Part shown: in pieces, positions 1-12,400 of the stretch | Position numbering within the stretch: the first letter of the stretch is position 1 | How the letters are laid out: the number at the start of each line of letters is the position of its first letter | Assembly (NCBI RefSeq): GCF_039655745.1 | Contig: NZ_JBBYXI010000006.1 | Coordinates: forward strand, 1 to 24,191 | Direction of reading: 5' to 3' | Source: Hohaiivirga grylli | GTDB lineage: Bacteria > Pseudomonadota > Alphaproteobacteria > Rhizobiales > Beijerinckiaceae | Length of the DNA stretch: 24,191 nucleotides | The notes under the pieces: model-generated | Seen by the model: the letters and a program-made list of their open reading frames with translations, nothing else | Told to the model about the DNA's origin: nothing | Database searches by the model: none | Translations under genes and position numbers: made by a program

Positions 1-8
1 CCCCCCCC
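1..8. repeat. Homopolymeric C run (poly-G on minus strand), cut by window edge
   Basis: At least eight C residues open the window; the true length is unknown because the run meets the edge. It lies 30 bases inside the leader ORF that starts at 38. Its position matches that of the 24-base C run at 14978-15001 relative to its own ATG, which makes it a candidate slipped-strand switch. Confidence 0.55.
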
Positions 9-38
9 AAAATTGTTGGAAATATTATCTTTTTTCAT
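1..38 (-). CDS. Partial leader ORF running into a poly-G tract at the window edge
   Basis: On the minus strand an ATG at 38 opens ten codons (MKKDNISNNF) that run straight into glycine codons formed by a G run cut by the window edge. Alone this would be negligible, but the leader before the MucR-like gene at 14480-14944 has the same design: a GTGGGC element just before the ATG, ATGAAAAA at the start, an ATTTC element midway, an AT-rich third quarter, then a homopolymer 29-30 bases after the ATG. I infer that this is the 5' end of the regulator gene of a further regulator-autotransporter cassette lying to the left. No conserved domain is visible, so its product is unknown and it could be non-coding. 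Confidence 0.4.
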   Translation of the reverse strand, partial: MKKDNISNNFGG

Positions 39-168
39 GCTGCCCACTTATTGTCATCATTGATATTTTTAATGTACGAATCAGTATATTTTTTACATTT
101 ATAATTAATTTTTCGTAAAAGCAATTCATCCGCAAAATAAATGAATTCTTACCCAGATCTAAATATTA

Positions 169-327
169 TTACCAATTATACTTCACCCCCAACCTAATCT
201 CAGTGATATTATTTGGAGCATCACTCTTCTCATGAGGCCACCCGTTCAGACGAACAACGGTACGCTCTTCATCAAGGCTCCATTTAAATAACCACAAAGC
301 AAATCCATATAAGTCGTATATGAACAG
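169..327 (-). pseudogene. Remnant resembling the C-terminal strands of an outer-membrane beta-barrel
   Basis: A minus-strand frame is open from just after a TAA at 328-330 to a TAA at 169-171 (52 codons) without a start codon. It ends in ITEIRLGVKYNW. That is an alternating polar/hydrophobic strand with a terminal aromatic residue next to the stop, the C-terminal signature of outer-membrane barrels that the BAM complex recognises; the intact autotransporters here end in VGLKYTW. The preceding ERTVVRLNGW also fits a barrel strand. I infer the tail of a decayed autotransporter or other outer-membrane protein. Its first 15 or so codons (LFIYDLYGFALWLF) recur as LFIYSLYGFVLWLF at 15241 downwards, but there the frame stops soon after. 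A chance open frame is the alternative. Confidence 0.4.
306..322. repeat. Inverted repeat CATATA-N5-TATATG, copy 1
   Basis: A perfect 6-bp inverted repeat with a 5-base centre (AGTCG). The same repeat with centre AGCTG is at 15220-15236. Both lie downstream of an autotransporter, inside a roughly 60-bp stretch of similar sequence. It may be a protein-binding site or simply part of the duplicated segment. Confidence 0.5.
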
Positions 328-380
328 TTAGAGCTCCTGTGGATAAGCAAATAGATTACGTACATTCACACATACGGAAA

Positions 381-407
381 GCCCCCGGAGTTTTTGCTCC
401 GGAGGCT
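381..407 (-). terminator. Hairpin terminator of autotransporter A
   Basis: On the minus strand, GCCTCCGGAG and CTCCGGGGGC pair over 10 bp, with one U-G wobble, around the six-base loop CAAAAA. A short TTT follows. It begins 26 bases after the stop codon of autotransporter A. The short U tract makes it less canonical than textbook examples. Confidence 0.75.
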
Positions 408-432
408 GATTGTTATTGCTGGTGTATTGCGG

Positions 433-3400
433 TTACCAGGTGTACTTGAGGCCCACCTGTCCGGTGACGGCATTGTAGTGCTTGCCACCAAACTGTGTTC
501 CGATGTCACCCCAAACCTGAAGGTTCTTCGTGATCTCACCGGAGATGCCGAGTTTGACCTCGCCGAATGAACGCGGTGCGCCAGATGGGACAAGATCGTT
601 GTTCATGTACAGCTTGCCTGCATTCTGGTTGTACCAGTAGTTCGCTTCCAGATATGGACGAAGCTTCGCGCCGTTCTCAAGAAGGAACTCGCCGTAAAGA
701 CGGGCGCCCGCTCTGGCCAGAAGACCGGAACCGTTCCTGTAGCGAACCTGTGTGCCACTCGTTTCCGTCAGGCTGCCGGAGTGGTAGCTGACGTACGCAA
801 GCTGAACCTGAGGCTCAAGATAGATCTTCGCTGTCTCGCTGCTGTGCAGCAGGAAGCTGTAACCCGTCTCAAGTGAGATCGTCGCGGCCTGAGAGTCATA
901 CTTCTCCTTCGGCAGGCCATAACCGCTGATCTCATGATTGAACCAGCTGTACTGACCCCACACATCAACATACGCTCCCGGCTGACCACGGTCATTCTGA
1001 TACCATGTGCCATAAGCACCGATTGAATAACCCTTCGTCTTGCCCGTCGTCTTCGCATTGTTGATCTGACGGCTCTTGCCATCAATGTCAGATGTACCCC
1101 AGCCGCCCATGATACCGGCATAGAATGTGCCAAGATCAGGAGATTCATACTTGAACAGATCAACACCAACCTGCGCCGTGAACGTATCCGCAGAAGTCGA
1201 GATCGCGTTTGATCCCGCACGACCATGTTCGCGCTTCGCCGTCACACGCGCCCAGCCTGCATACTCACGGTTCGTGGTGCTCATGCCAGCATAACCATCA
1301 CGATCATGCAGGGACATCATGAACATCGTACGTGCAACCTGATGACCAAGCTGATACGCACCGGCTTCCGGGCGGACATTACGGCCATTGCCACTGTTGC
1401 TGCCATCCTTGGACGCTTCAGATGTCAGATACCAGCTGTTGGCGTCACCTCCATTACCGCCCTGAACAAGGCTGTAATCATACGCACCAATCGCCAATGT
1501 ATCCGTGGTCGAACGGTAACCCGATGACAGCTGGTCAAGCTTGAACGAAGTCGAGGTTGTTGTTGCACCATTCTGCGCATTAACAACTCGGATACCCTGG
1601 TTCGTCAGGGCACCCTCCCCGCCCTTGTTGGTAATCACAAGGCTCGTCGAACCTGTCGTGGCACCACCATTCAGGATCAGGCTGTCCGTCTTCGAGTCAT
1701 CTCCGCCAAAAACAGTGTTCAGATAAACACGACCACCAAGACCTGTCAGGCCACCCTTGATCGTCAGTGTATTACCGATCTGCGAACCGGCAAGCACAAT
1801 GTTACCAGCGTTTGAGAGGGCGCCAACCGTCAGGTTCGATGTCTGGCTGCTGTCGCCGTAACCCGTCGCATTCGGAAGCGCGTTATATGCAAGGATGTTA
1901 CCCGCATTCAGAACCTGACCTTCAACCGTACCCGTACCGGATAATGTTCCGCCACTCTCAACACGCACATCACCCTTGATCAGGGCTGCTGGGCTGGTTG
2001 TCTCGCCAACAACCAGTGTTCCCGATGTGATCTGGGTCAGACCTGTGAAGTTCGACAGAGCCTGATCAACACTCAGGATACCCGAGCCATCCTTCACAAC
2101 AAGACCGGAACCTGTCACCTCATTGGTCAGCGACCAGATACCATCCGCGATGAAGTGGAACTGGCCATCAACCTGGATTTTTGCCGTGCCGATGTTCTTT
2201 TGTTCAGACACACGCAGAACAGAGTTTGCACCGGCAACAAGCTGACCTTCAAACTGGCTGTTGTCTCCACTCAGGCGAACATCAGAACCATCTTCAGATG
2301 TGATTGTTCCCTTGCCCTTGATCGAGACCGCAGCTGTACCATTCGCAATATCCGTCCAAGCTGCATTGTAACCTGACAGATCGGCAAACGTCAGTTTGTC
2401 GTCTTCCGTTGCAAGTTCAATCGAAGCGGCATTGTCAAATGCATCTGCCGTGTTCAGACGAAGTTCCGAACCACCTGTGACCTGAAGCTCACCCGTGTAG
2501 TTCGCCTGCGCGCCATTCACATGGACGATGGATGGATCAATGATGAACGTACCGGCGCCATACAGTGTATTGGCATCCAGACCACCGCCATCCGTATCAC
2601 CCGCAGCTCGCTGGGCATCTGCAATGGTTAAGGTTGAGCCTGCTGTAATATCAAGCTTGCCACCTGCCACTGTGTGAACGGCACCAACCGTCTGCGAGAA
2701 CCCGTTCATGTCGAGGGTTGTGCCAGAGGCAATCTGAACATCAGAGGTTAGCCCGAGGACATTGTCATTGCCCATCTGCAGCGTGCCACTCTGAACAGAG
2801 GTTGTGCCCTCGTAGTCGTTCGTCGCATTCGACAGGGACACTGTTCCCGTACCGGCACCTGCTGCATTGATGGCAAGGTTACCCGTACCTGTCAGCTTCG
2901 CAGACAGATCAGTGGCATTACCTGTTGCACCGGTATCAGGGGTCAGCGTCAGTGTCTGACCGGACTGCAGGTCAAGCTGCTTCAGGCCATAGCCAAGATA
3001 GACACCATCTCCGTCTGTACCTGAGAAGATGTAATCATAGGTTGCTTCGGCAACTGTCTGACCACCTTCAAGGATATCAACCGTATGACCGGTCATTGAG
3101 ATGATGTTGCCGGCAAGATCGGTCAGGGTCAGACCACCTGCCCCTGTCACTGTACCGCTCACGTCAACAAGCTTAACCTGCGCATCATCATCCTGGGACA
3201 GCAGATTAACCTGTGGAGGTGTGGTTGGCACAACAAGACCTGCTGTTGCCGGATCAACCGCGATTGAACCACCATTGGCTGAGACTGTCACGTTACCTGT
3301 CGAGACAAGATCAGATGATGTGGCATCTGCCGGAACCGTCAGATTGGCGTACTTAAGGGTACCACCATCAAACGCCAGATTGCCGATCGCCTGAGATCCT

Positions 3401-6400
3401 GCACCAACCGTGGTGATGTTATTTGCACCAAGGCTCAGGGTTGCATTGGTCAGAGACGCCGTGTTCACACCTGACAGATCAAACGTGTTGTTCGACAGCG
3501 CAAGTGTACCTGTGAAGGCGGAACCAACATTCGATGTGAAGTTGAACGCACCACCATTGTTCGAGGCATTCAGAAGACCTGCACCACTCAGCTCATTCGA
3601 GAATGTGAAGGCGCCATTGGTTGTGGCATCAAGTGTTCCTGCAAGCGCAACCTTACCGGAACCGAGATTGTCCAGACTGTTGGTCGCGGCTGCATCAACA
3701 GCGGCCTTGCCTGTGATTGTCCAGTCACCGGTATAGGAGGAGTTCGCACCTGTGATGGTTGCAACATTGGCACCAGAGACCGTTGTTCCACCACTACCCA
3801 GAAGGGCATTGTCGAACGTCTGGTCTGCGGCGAACGTCAGTTCAAGCGAACCTGTTCCGACCGTCACGTTACCAGAGCCAACACCATCAGCATCAGTCAG
3901 CGTCAGCGAACCTGCCGTGATATCGGTTGTCCCTGTCCGGGCATTGGCCTGTGCAATGGTCAGGTTACCAGAACCCGACTTCGTGAACGAGCCTGCGCCC
4001 GTGAAGTCGTTAGCCAATGTCCAGTCGGTTGACGTATTGATGGTGAAGCTACCTGCATTGGCGATCTCGGCGGAACCGAGGTTACCTTGCGTCGAGGCTG
4101 TCAGCGTGGAGGCTGCATCAACAATCCAGTTACCGGACAGTGTGTTGTTACCTGTTAGGGTTACAGCTGAACCCGAAGCGAATGTAACATCACCGGCACC
4201 GGCGACATTCTTTGCGAATGTGCCTGTCGCATTGTCGATGATCAGGTCACCGGCAACTGTTACTGTACCGCTGTTACCGATACCGGCAACATTGTCGAGT
4301 TCAACGGTTGCACCAGAGGCAATGTTTACACCGGCAGTCAGGCCTGTGTTGGCACCAGCGACGTCAAGTGTTCCACCGGCAATGGCGAGTGTGCCTGCAC
4401 CGGTCAGGGAACCGGCGGACGTGCCGCCATTGTTGATGGTCAGCGAGCCATTGTTCAGGTTCAGTGTTGAACCGGTTGCACCCGTGAAGGCACCGTTCAC
4501 AACCTGCGTGTAACCATTGACGTTGGTCGTTGCACCGGATGCAATGCTCAGGGCTGTCGTATTGCCAAGCGCATTATCTGAACCAAGCTGCAATGTCCCG
4601 GAGGTTACTGTTGTTGTACCCGTGTAGCTGTTACCGGAGTTGGTCAGAGACACCAGCTTGCCAGAACCTGCGGCAATCTCAAGGTTACCCGAACCAGTCA
4701 CCGTTGCTGACAGATCGGTCGCAAGACCGGTTGCACCGGCATCTGGCGTTAAGGTCAGAACCTGACCAGACAGAAGCTCAACCGTCTTCAAAGAGTAAGC
4801 AACGTAGAGACCATCATTACCTGTACCCGTGTTCAGACGGTAACCGTAAGTGCCCTTGGCGGCTGTTGCCGTGTTGGCGGCATTGGCAATATTGATCTCT
4901 TGGTCTGCAGACAGGAGATCATGCCCGTTCGCATCAACAAGACCGATGTTACCACCCGCACCCACAACTGTTGTTGCCGAGGCAAGCTTCGTCAGCGCAC
5001 CCGTATCATCCTGAGCCAGGAGGTTCGTGGTTGTGGCAGAACCAATCGATGGCATACCCGGTGTCCCCGGAAGCTTGATCGAGACCGTACCCGAACCGTT
5101 CACATCCAGTGTACCGGCTGTGACGATACCATTCGCCTGAAGCTGGGATGGGACGGTCGCGTCAAACACAACCTTACCACCATTGAAGGTCAATGCGCCA
5201 ATTGCCTGATTACCTGCGCCAACCGTGATGGTTGAGCCAGAATCCGCACGAAGGGTTGCATTGGCCAGTGTTGTCGTATTGACACCTGACAGATCATAGC
5301 TGCCTGTGCCCATGGCGAGTGTACCCGTGAAGGCAGAACCGGCTCCCGACGAGAAGGCAAACGCATCACTGGCGGAACCCATCTGCGCATTCAGCGTACC
5401 GTTACCGGTCAGCTTGTTCGCAAATGTGAAGCCTGCTGATGGCGTCAGGCTCATCTGGCTGGAGGCACCATTGAGCGCAACTTCAGCGGTGCCGAGGTTG
5501 GCTTCCGTGGTTGCAATCGCAGAACCTGTCACATTCCACAGCCCGGAGAAGGTGTTCGTACCCGCAAGGGTCACATCAGAGCCTGTGACTGCAACAGTAC
5601 CCACACCACCGATCACATTGGCAAAGCTTGCTGTATTGAACGCAAGCTCCATAACAGCGCCGGAGGCGACTGTGACAGCACCACTTGAGACCGCACCTGC
5701 ATTGGTCAGCTTCAGGCTACCGGCATCAACGGATGTTGTACCGGTATAGCTCGATGTGCCTGACAGGGTCAGTTCACCCGAACCAATCTTTGTGAAGTTG
5801 CCGGAACCGGAGATCGAACCATCAAAGCTGCTGGCTGCCGTGTTGTTCGCCGTCAGGTTAGCTGACGCAATAACCGAACCCGCACCCTGAAGGTTGTTCA
5901 CCTGATTGGCAAAACCGTTCAGGTCAAGTGTACCACCAGACTGGACAACCATGTTGCCGGTGTTCTTGAAGACATCCGCAACACCGGCCTTCGCTGTGCC
6001 GGAAGAGACGATTGTTGAACCGCTATAGTTGTTCGCGGCATTCGAGATCGTGATGGCACTGTTTGAGGCAATCTCAAGGTTACCCGAACCGGTCACCTTC
6101 GCCTTCAGCTCGGCGGCTGTTCCGGTGGCACCTGTGCCTTCGGTCAGGCTCAGTGTCTTCCCGGCCAGAAGCGCAAGCTCAGTCAGCTGGTAGGCGGCAT
6201 AGAGACCTGCCCCACCCGTACCTGTTGAAGCAAGGCTGTGGCTGTAGGTGGCATTGGCAACCGTCGTGCCATTCTGCGTAATACCCTGAACACTTGTGGC
6301 GCCCAGTGCATTGCCGTTACGGTCAACCATCGTGATGTTCGAGACATTGCCTGTCACGCTCGTGGCAGACACAAGCTGGTTCGTCGCACCATCATCGGCA

Positions 6401-9400
6401 ACAAGAATGCTTGAGCTTGAGCTCATCGCACTCAGGTCAAGCTTCACCTGACCAGAGGTCAGATCAAGATTACCCGTGGTTACATGCTCATTAAATCCAC
6501 CTGTCGTCGCATTCAGCGTCGTATTGATCAGACCACCGTTCATGCTCAGGTTACCAACTGACTGGCTGCCCGTAATATTGGTAATCGAATTGGCATTCAG
6601 CTGAAGCGTCGCACCCGCAAGCGTGCTCGACGCATTCGCATCAAGCTTGAAGCCGCCTGTGCCCATCTCCATTGTGCCGGTGAAGCCGTTCGCAGCAGAT
6701 GCCGCAAACCAGAACTCATTACCCGTATGGGCGAGTTCAACTGCAAGCGTACCTGTACCCGACAGCTTGTTCGAGAACTGTGCACTGCCCGGGTCCATGG
6801 CAAGGGTCATCAGACCATTGCCAGCCAGCACGACTTCCGCACTGCCAAGCTGGTTGTTCGGAGCGGAGACAATTGCTGATGCACCATTCGCAACGGTCAG
6901 AACACCTGAGTGGCTCGAGGTTCCGCCAAGGCGGACATTCGTACCTGTAATGTTGATTGCACCATCACCCGAGCGAATATTATCAAGCGTGCCATTCGAG
7001 AACGACAGTTCAAGCTCAGAGCCTGTCAGAACCGTGATCAGGCCTGTCCCGGCCCCATCCTCATGGGCAAGGTTAACCGTACCGGCCGTAATCAGCGTTC
7101 CGCCTGTATAGGTGGAAGCCGCATCAAGGGTCAGAGTGCCTGTCCCGATCTTGTTCAGGACACCCGCACCGGAGATCACACCGGACAGGGTCAGATCATT
7201 GGCGCCCGTATCAACTTTTGCCGTACCAGACGACAGGGTGATCGCATTCCCGACATCAAGACCATCGGCGTTTGCAACCAGTGTTGTTGCTGCCGCAAGT
7301 GAGACGGAGCCTGTACCAAAACCATTATCAGTCCCGATACCGACACTGCCAAAGGCAACGTTCACGTCACCGCTGTAACCGGAGCCATCGCCATTAAAGT
7401 TGAGCGTTCCAGAACCGGACTTGGTGATATCATTAGAGCCGGTCAGAGCAAGGTTCTCGCCAAAGCTCAGCGAGCCGCCCATCTCCGCAACATTGATTGT
7501 TGTATCAGCCGCGATATTGCCTGTCGCACCCAGTGACCCTTCAAAGGTCAGACCGTTCGTGCCAGAAACCGTGAAGTCGCCACCGACAACAACAGAGTTG
7601 TGCAGCGTCTGGTCACTATTGGTTGCAACCAGCGTTCCACCGTTGATGGTCAGCTTGCCAATACCGGCTGGGCCTTCGACAACACTCCCCACACCATCCA
7701 GAGAGCTTGAGGCGCCAAACTCAACCGTACCTGCATTGATGATCAGACCCGCCGTAAAGGTTGAGCCACCTGAGTTCAGCGCAACAGTTCCGATATCATT
7801 CTTGGTAACACTCTTGCCACCACCAGAGATCGCACCATTAAGCGACAGCTTGCCACTTCCCGACGTCTCAATGACAAGGTTCTGCTTCAGATCAATAATA
7901 GAGCCAATGGTTGGATAGGAATTACCTTTCAGTGTCAGACGGGTGTCCAGTGTCGGATCATCCATATCAAGGGTAATCTTTGTATTCGCCGCTTCTCCAA
8001 TCGTATAGTGCTGGCCCTGATTGGTCTCGAACTCAATCGCACCGACAGTCACGCCGGAACCAACAGAGATCGTCCGGCCATTCAGACCGCTGTCCTTGTT
8101 ATCGAGGAACTTCGCACCGTCTCCCTTGGTTGGCGTACCTATGCCTTCCCAGTTCGCACCTGTCCACAGGGCGGAGTTCGAATGGTTATCCCAGATGAAC
8201 GCCACACCAAGCGGCACAAGTTCAAACTGATTGTTTGAGTTTTTAATCACCTTTGCACCGGTCATATAGGAACCGCCAAAGGAAATATTGTTGTACTTCT
8301 GGCCTTCTCTTCCATCCGTCACGATAAACTGAGAGTTCTGAGCACCCAATACTGGATTACCCTTCCAGTTATCAAGGTTCAGCGTGTAGCTGCTGTCACT
8401 CAGGTAATAACCCGTGCTGTCAAGCTGCAGGCTGCCAACCGTCAGAATACCCTTTTGGGCAGAGCCAAAATCGATAGTCGAGCTGTTGGTCAGGCTCAGC
8501 TGGGCACCCACTCCAAACGTCTGGCTGGTATCATTCAGCGCAAGCGTACCACCGTTCAGGTTGAGACCACCGACACCGGAAACCAGATTGGAACCGGAGA
8601 AGCCCAGCGTACCGGAACTGATCACCAGATTGGAGGTGTTCAGATTGACACCGATGCTGGTGTTTGTCCCCGCACCTTCCTTGAAGATCGAACCGGAAGC
8701 CGTGATCGAACCGGTCAGGGCATCGCCTGAGAAGGATGAGTTGCTGTCGAATACCGTCCGGATGTTCGAACCACCAGTGATATTAAGTATGCCAGCTCCA
8801 TTGAAGGTCATACCGTTGCCAGACAGGGTTACCGTTGAACCATCAACGGTCGCGATCCGGATGGTACCTTCGTTCTCAATGGTATGTGCACCCGAACCCA
8901 GATAGTTCTCGCCGGCCACAACACGACCTGTGGTCACATCACCTGTGGCTGTTGCAAGAACAGTTCCTTTAGATACCTCAATACCATCACTGATCTGGTT
9001 GTCGCCATTCTTCAGCTCAAGAGTACCTGTATTGATCTTCGTGATACCACCGGCAGAAGCTCCATCAATAAACTGCGACTCAAATGAGGCTGTAGTGCCG
9101 GGATAGACATTCAGTCTCCAGTCAGTCTTACCATTCCTTAACGTAATGGTCGGTGTATCGAAAATCAGTGTTTTGGCATCTCCCCCACCCGTAACAGCTG
9201 TATTCAATCCATTTAGGATAATTACATTTGAAAGCCTGCGTGAGGTACTACCGTCATCACTATAAGCTGCAATGGTTGCACCATTGTTTAATGTAACGCT
9301 ACCTGTCCCAAGAGCACCACTGATAACTGTCGCCCCAGTTGTGACAGTGTCTACGCCAATCTGAGTTATACCCTCCGATAGTATGGTTCCGCCAGAATAG

Positions 9401-12400
9401 GTATTGGCACCTTCAAACCTTATCGTTCCCCTACTACTCCAGGATGAAGCGACCCCTTTTACAATCCCCCCAGTTCCGGAAAGAATATGGTTTTTACCGA
9501 AGATTGTGAGATAATCTGGGCTTGAGCTACCAAGCCCAACCATACCTGTTAAGGTAGATGTCCCATTGTAATCAAATTTCAGATATCCATCGAGATACAG
9601 CCCCGGAGCAGACAAATTGAGCTGGTTACCCAATACAAGTGGATTAGTGGCCGATCCTGTCGTTCCAAAAAGTGTTTGTCGGTTTGCTGACGTTATTCCC
9701 ACCAACGCTGCATTCGAAAAGACACCAGTCCCTAAAGCATTATCCTGAGATATATGAATCCGGCCTTGTGTTAAGATAACACCACCGGAAAATGTATTCC
9801 CAACACCATTAAGTGCAAGATCACCGTTACCAACCTTGTTTATGCCACCAGAGCCTGTCAGTTGACCATCAAAGGCCAATGTCAGTTTTTGAGTAGATGC
9901 AGAGGCATTGGCACTGTTACCATAGGTATCAATAGCAAGCATTCCGGACGCTAAGCTACCCGCCCCACTAAAAGTTAAAGTTCTTGTCGTTCCAATATCA
10001 TTGTTATCGGTTACACCATAAACCGTATCTTTTTGAAGCAGTAGAGCCCCGGCTAAAGAGAAGTCACTTGTTACCGTGTGACTACCACCCGTGCTTTCAA
10101 GTGCATACGTCTTGGCACTGCCATCACCAATCGTCAGTTTGCCAGAACCAAACAGGGAGCCATCAGCATTAATCTGAATGATCGATGCATCCTGCCACAA
10201 GAAGCCCCCCGCATATGAGCTCGCTGAACCACCAGACAGCTTCAGGGTGCCAGTACCTGTCTTGGTAAACCCGCCTGTGCCATGAACATCACCAGACCAC
10301 TCAAGAAGGCCTGCTAGAACATTGGCTGATGTATTCAACTCAACATTAGCATTCAGGTTCACATCAGTCTTGATGGTTGTCGTATTAATACCCGCATGAC
10401 GGATACGTGCATCTGTCCCATCAAGGGTTAAGCTACCTGCGCCACCGAGTATCAGGGTCTGACCAGAACTGGACTCAATGTTCAGACGACCAACCGTAAA
10501 GGCCCCATCAATATCAATAGTCTTGCCATTAAGATTGCTATCCGCATCACGGATCGTCGCACTGGCCCCAGCAGCATTCGGAATAATAGAGTTCAGCCAG
10601 TTTCCCGCCGTACTCCATTTCATGTCCGGATCAGAACCACCACCCCATTCATTGGTCAGAGGAGCATTTGGCAGGAGATACCAAAGGCCATCATTACCCT
10701 GTGCAACTTTTGCACCTGCTTCATGATTGGTGAAGGCAACATTACTCAGCCATGTACCCGATGTGCCGGGATCTGCCTTAAAGCGAACATAAGTGGCGGC
10801 CTGTGTCGGATCATTGTTAGGCTCCCACTCCTGACCATTATTCTGGATCGTAAGGATTTTACCATCAATCCAGTTGCCAGCCTCAGTCTGCCGTTTAGCA
10901 AAAGTCATACCACCAGAACTGCCAAGCATAAGTGAGGAATCATTTCTCAAGAACAGGTTACCAAGATTATCTGCCTTGATACTATTGGCGACACTCAAAC
11001 TGCCGCCAGTAAGCACAACGTTTGAAGCTGTCAGCTGACCATGCCGCCCAAGCTGTAGAACACCGCCTTCCAGATAAACACTATTATCCTGAGCAAAGCT
11101 GGTGATACCAGCATCAATCGTTGTTGTCCCAGAGCCTCTTTTATAGAAAGCAAATCCCGTTATAGCACCAGAGCCATAAATATTCGTTATGTTAGAAGGA
11201 TTGGTTGTCGTATCAACGACAATTGTTGGCCTATTGGTAATAGATGTGCCACCAAAAGTTAAATCACCAGATACAAGCAGTTGCCCTTTAGTCGTTCCAG
11301 TTCCACCATCAAAGGTTCCTCCCGCAAGAGTAAACGCACCACCATTGAGATATTGAAAACTTCCGCCAGAAGAGCTGTATGTTAGTGTTGATGCAGTGAG
11401 TTGGCCCGCATGACCATTACTATCAGCCTTTATCCAACCACCATTTACAGTAACATCACTAGAGCCAAGATAGTTCTGTCCAGGCATAAGACTACCAATG
11501 GTCAACCCAGAATTTTGCGTTACATAGACAGCACCTCTTGTCGTCAGACCTCCGCTAAATGTGCTGTTCCCACTTTGTAATTCTATACCTCCACCGGTAG
11601 AGTTAATTGTTAACCCGCCAACGCCTGTAAGGTTAAAACCATCACTGAATGTCACACTAGAAAACTCACCAGGCTTGCTTATGTTACCGCCAATAGTAAT
11701 TGTACGGTTTTGAGTAAGCTCAACATCTCCAGCATGAGTTAACCGAGCATTATTAACCTGAAAATCACCACCAATAATTATTTTATTATTTATTTCAATT
11801 TTATTGTCATTACCTTGGGCACCGATAATCCCACCAGCAATATGGACAGTACCACTCCCCAGATTATTATCGCTTTGAACATAAAGCGTACCAGAGTTTA
11901 AAAATATATCACCAGTATACCCTGCCATAAGAGTGGACAAACTATTTACAAATACATAACCAGATCCATTCATTATGATATTTTTTGAACCAATGACAGA
12001 ACCTGCAATAGCAAACCCACCTGTTCCTTGAAAAACCAGATCAGAATTCAATTGAAGGGATATCGTCTGATTGAATGATACTGCTGGCCCCGCAGTATTT
12101 GTAAGTGTTGCGGCCGTCCCTGCATCCCCGCTATCAAAAATAATGGTCCCATCAGCTATGCTCATGCCAGGAGTTGCTGACGTGGACGAGTTCATGATCA
12201 AATGGCCAATCGTACGGGTTGCACCATTAAGTCGGACAGTCTGTTGTGATATATTGATAAGATTGCCGAACAGAACCGTAGCGCCGGAATGATCTGGAAT
12301 ATTATAGCCATCACCTCCAACCCAGTTGCCAGAAGTTCCCCATTGGTAATTACCGGCTAACCCGTTCCATTCACTAACCTGATTACCGATTGGCAGCAGC

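Larger units (their letters stand above)
39..432. other. Intergenic region downstream of autotransporter A
   Basis: Positions 39-168 are AT-rich and I see no gene there, only possible upstream sequence for the leader at 1-38; a TATACT-like hexamer (83-88, minus strand) has no convincing -35 partner. Positions 169-327 hold a barrel-like remnant. Positions 287-345 are similar to 15201-15259 downstream of autotransporter B. From 363 rightwards the DNA is nearly the same as that downstream of B, including the terminator. Confidence 0.6.
363..1375. repeat. Long direct repeat, copy 1 (barrel region plus terminator of autotransporter A)
   Basis: This roughly 1-kb block covers the last 313 codons of autotransporter A and about 70 bp beyond its stop. 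It matches 15917-16931 in the same orientation. By hand comparison the coding part has about nine differences in 942 bp and no indels; all are silent, since the two proteins are identical here. The non-coding tail has several substitutions and a 2-bp length difference. The match ends abruptly at about 1375. Confidence 0.93.

Noticed and set aside
338..346. Perfect DnaA-box-like TGTGGATAA
   Set aside because: A single box without a cluster, AT-rich unwinding element or origin genes; the matching place downstream of B is not conserved.
3752..4513. Long plus-strand open frame of 253 codons opposite autotransporter A
   Set aside because: Low-complexity Pro/Val/Ala/Ser-rich translation, as expected antisense to Gly/Thr/Asn/Ala-rich repeats; no domain or ribosome site.
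5900..6690. Repeated motifs in the autotransporters as possible CRISPR or DNA-level satellite arrays
   Set aside because: The similarity is at protein level, with irregular spacing and diverged DNA; no short identical repeats with uniform spacers.
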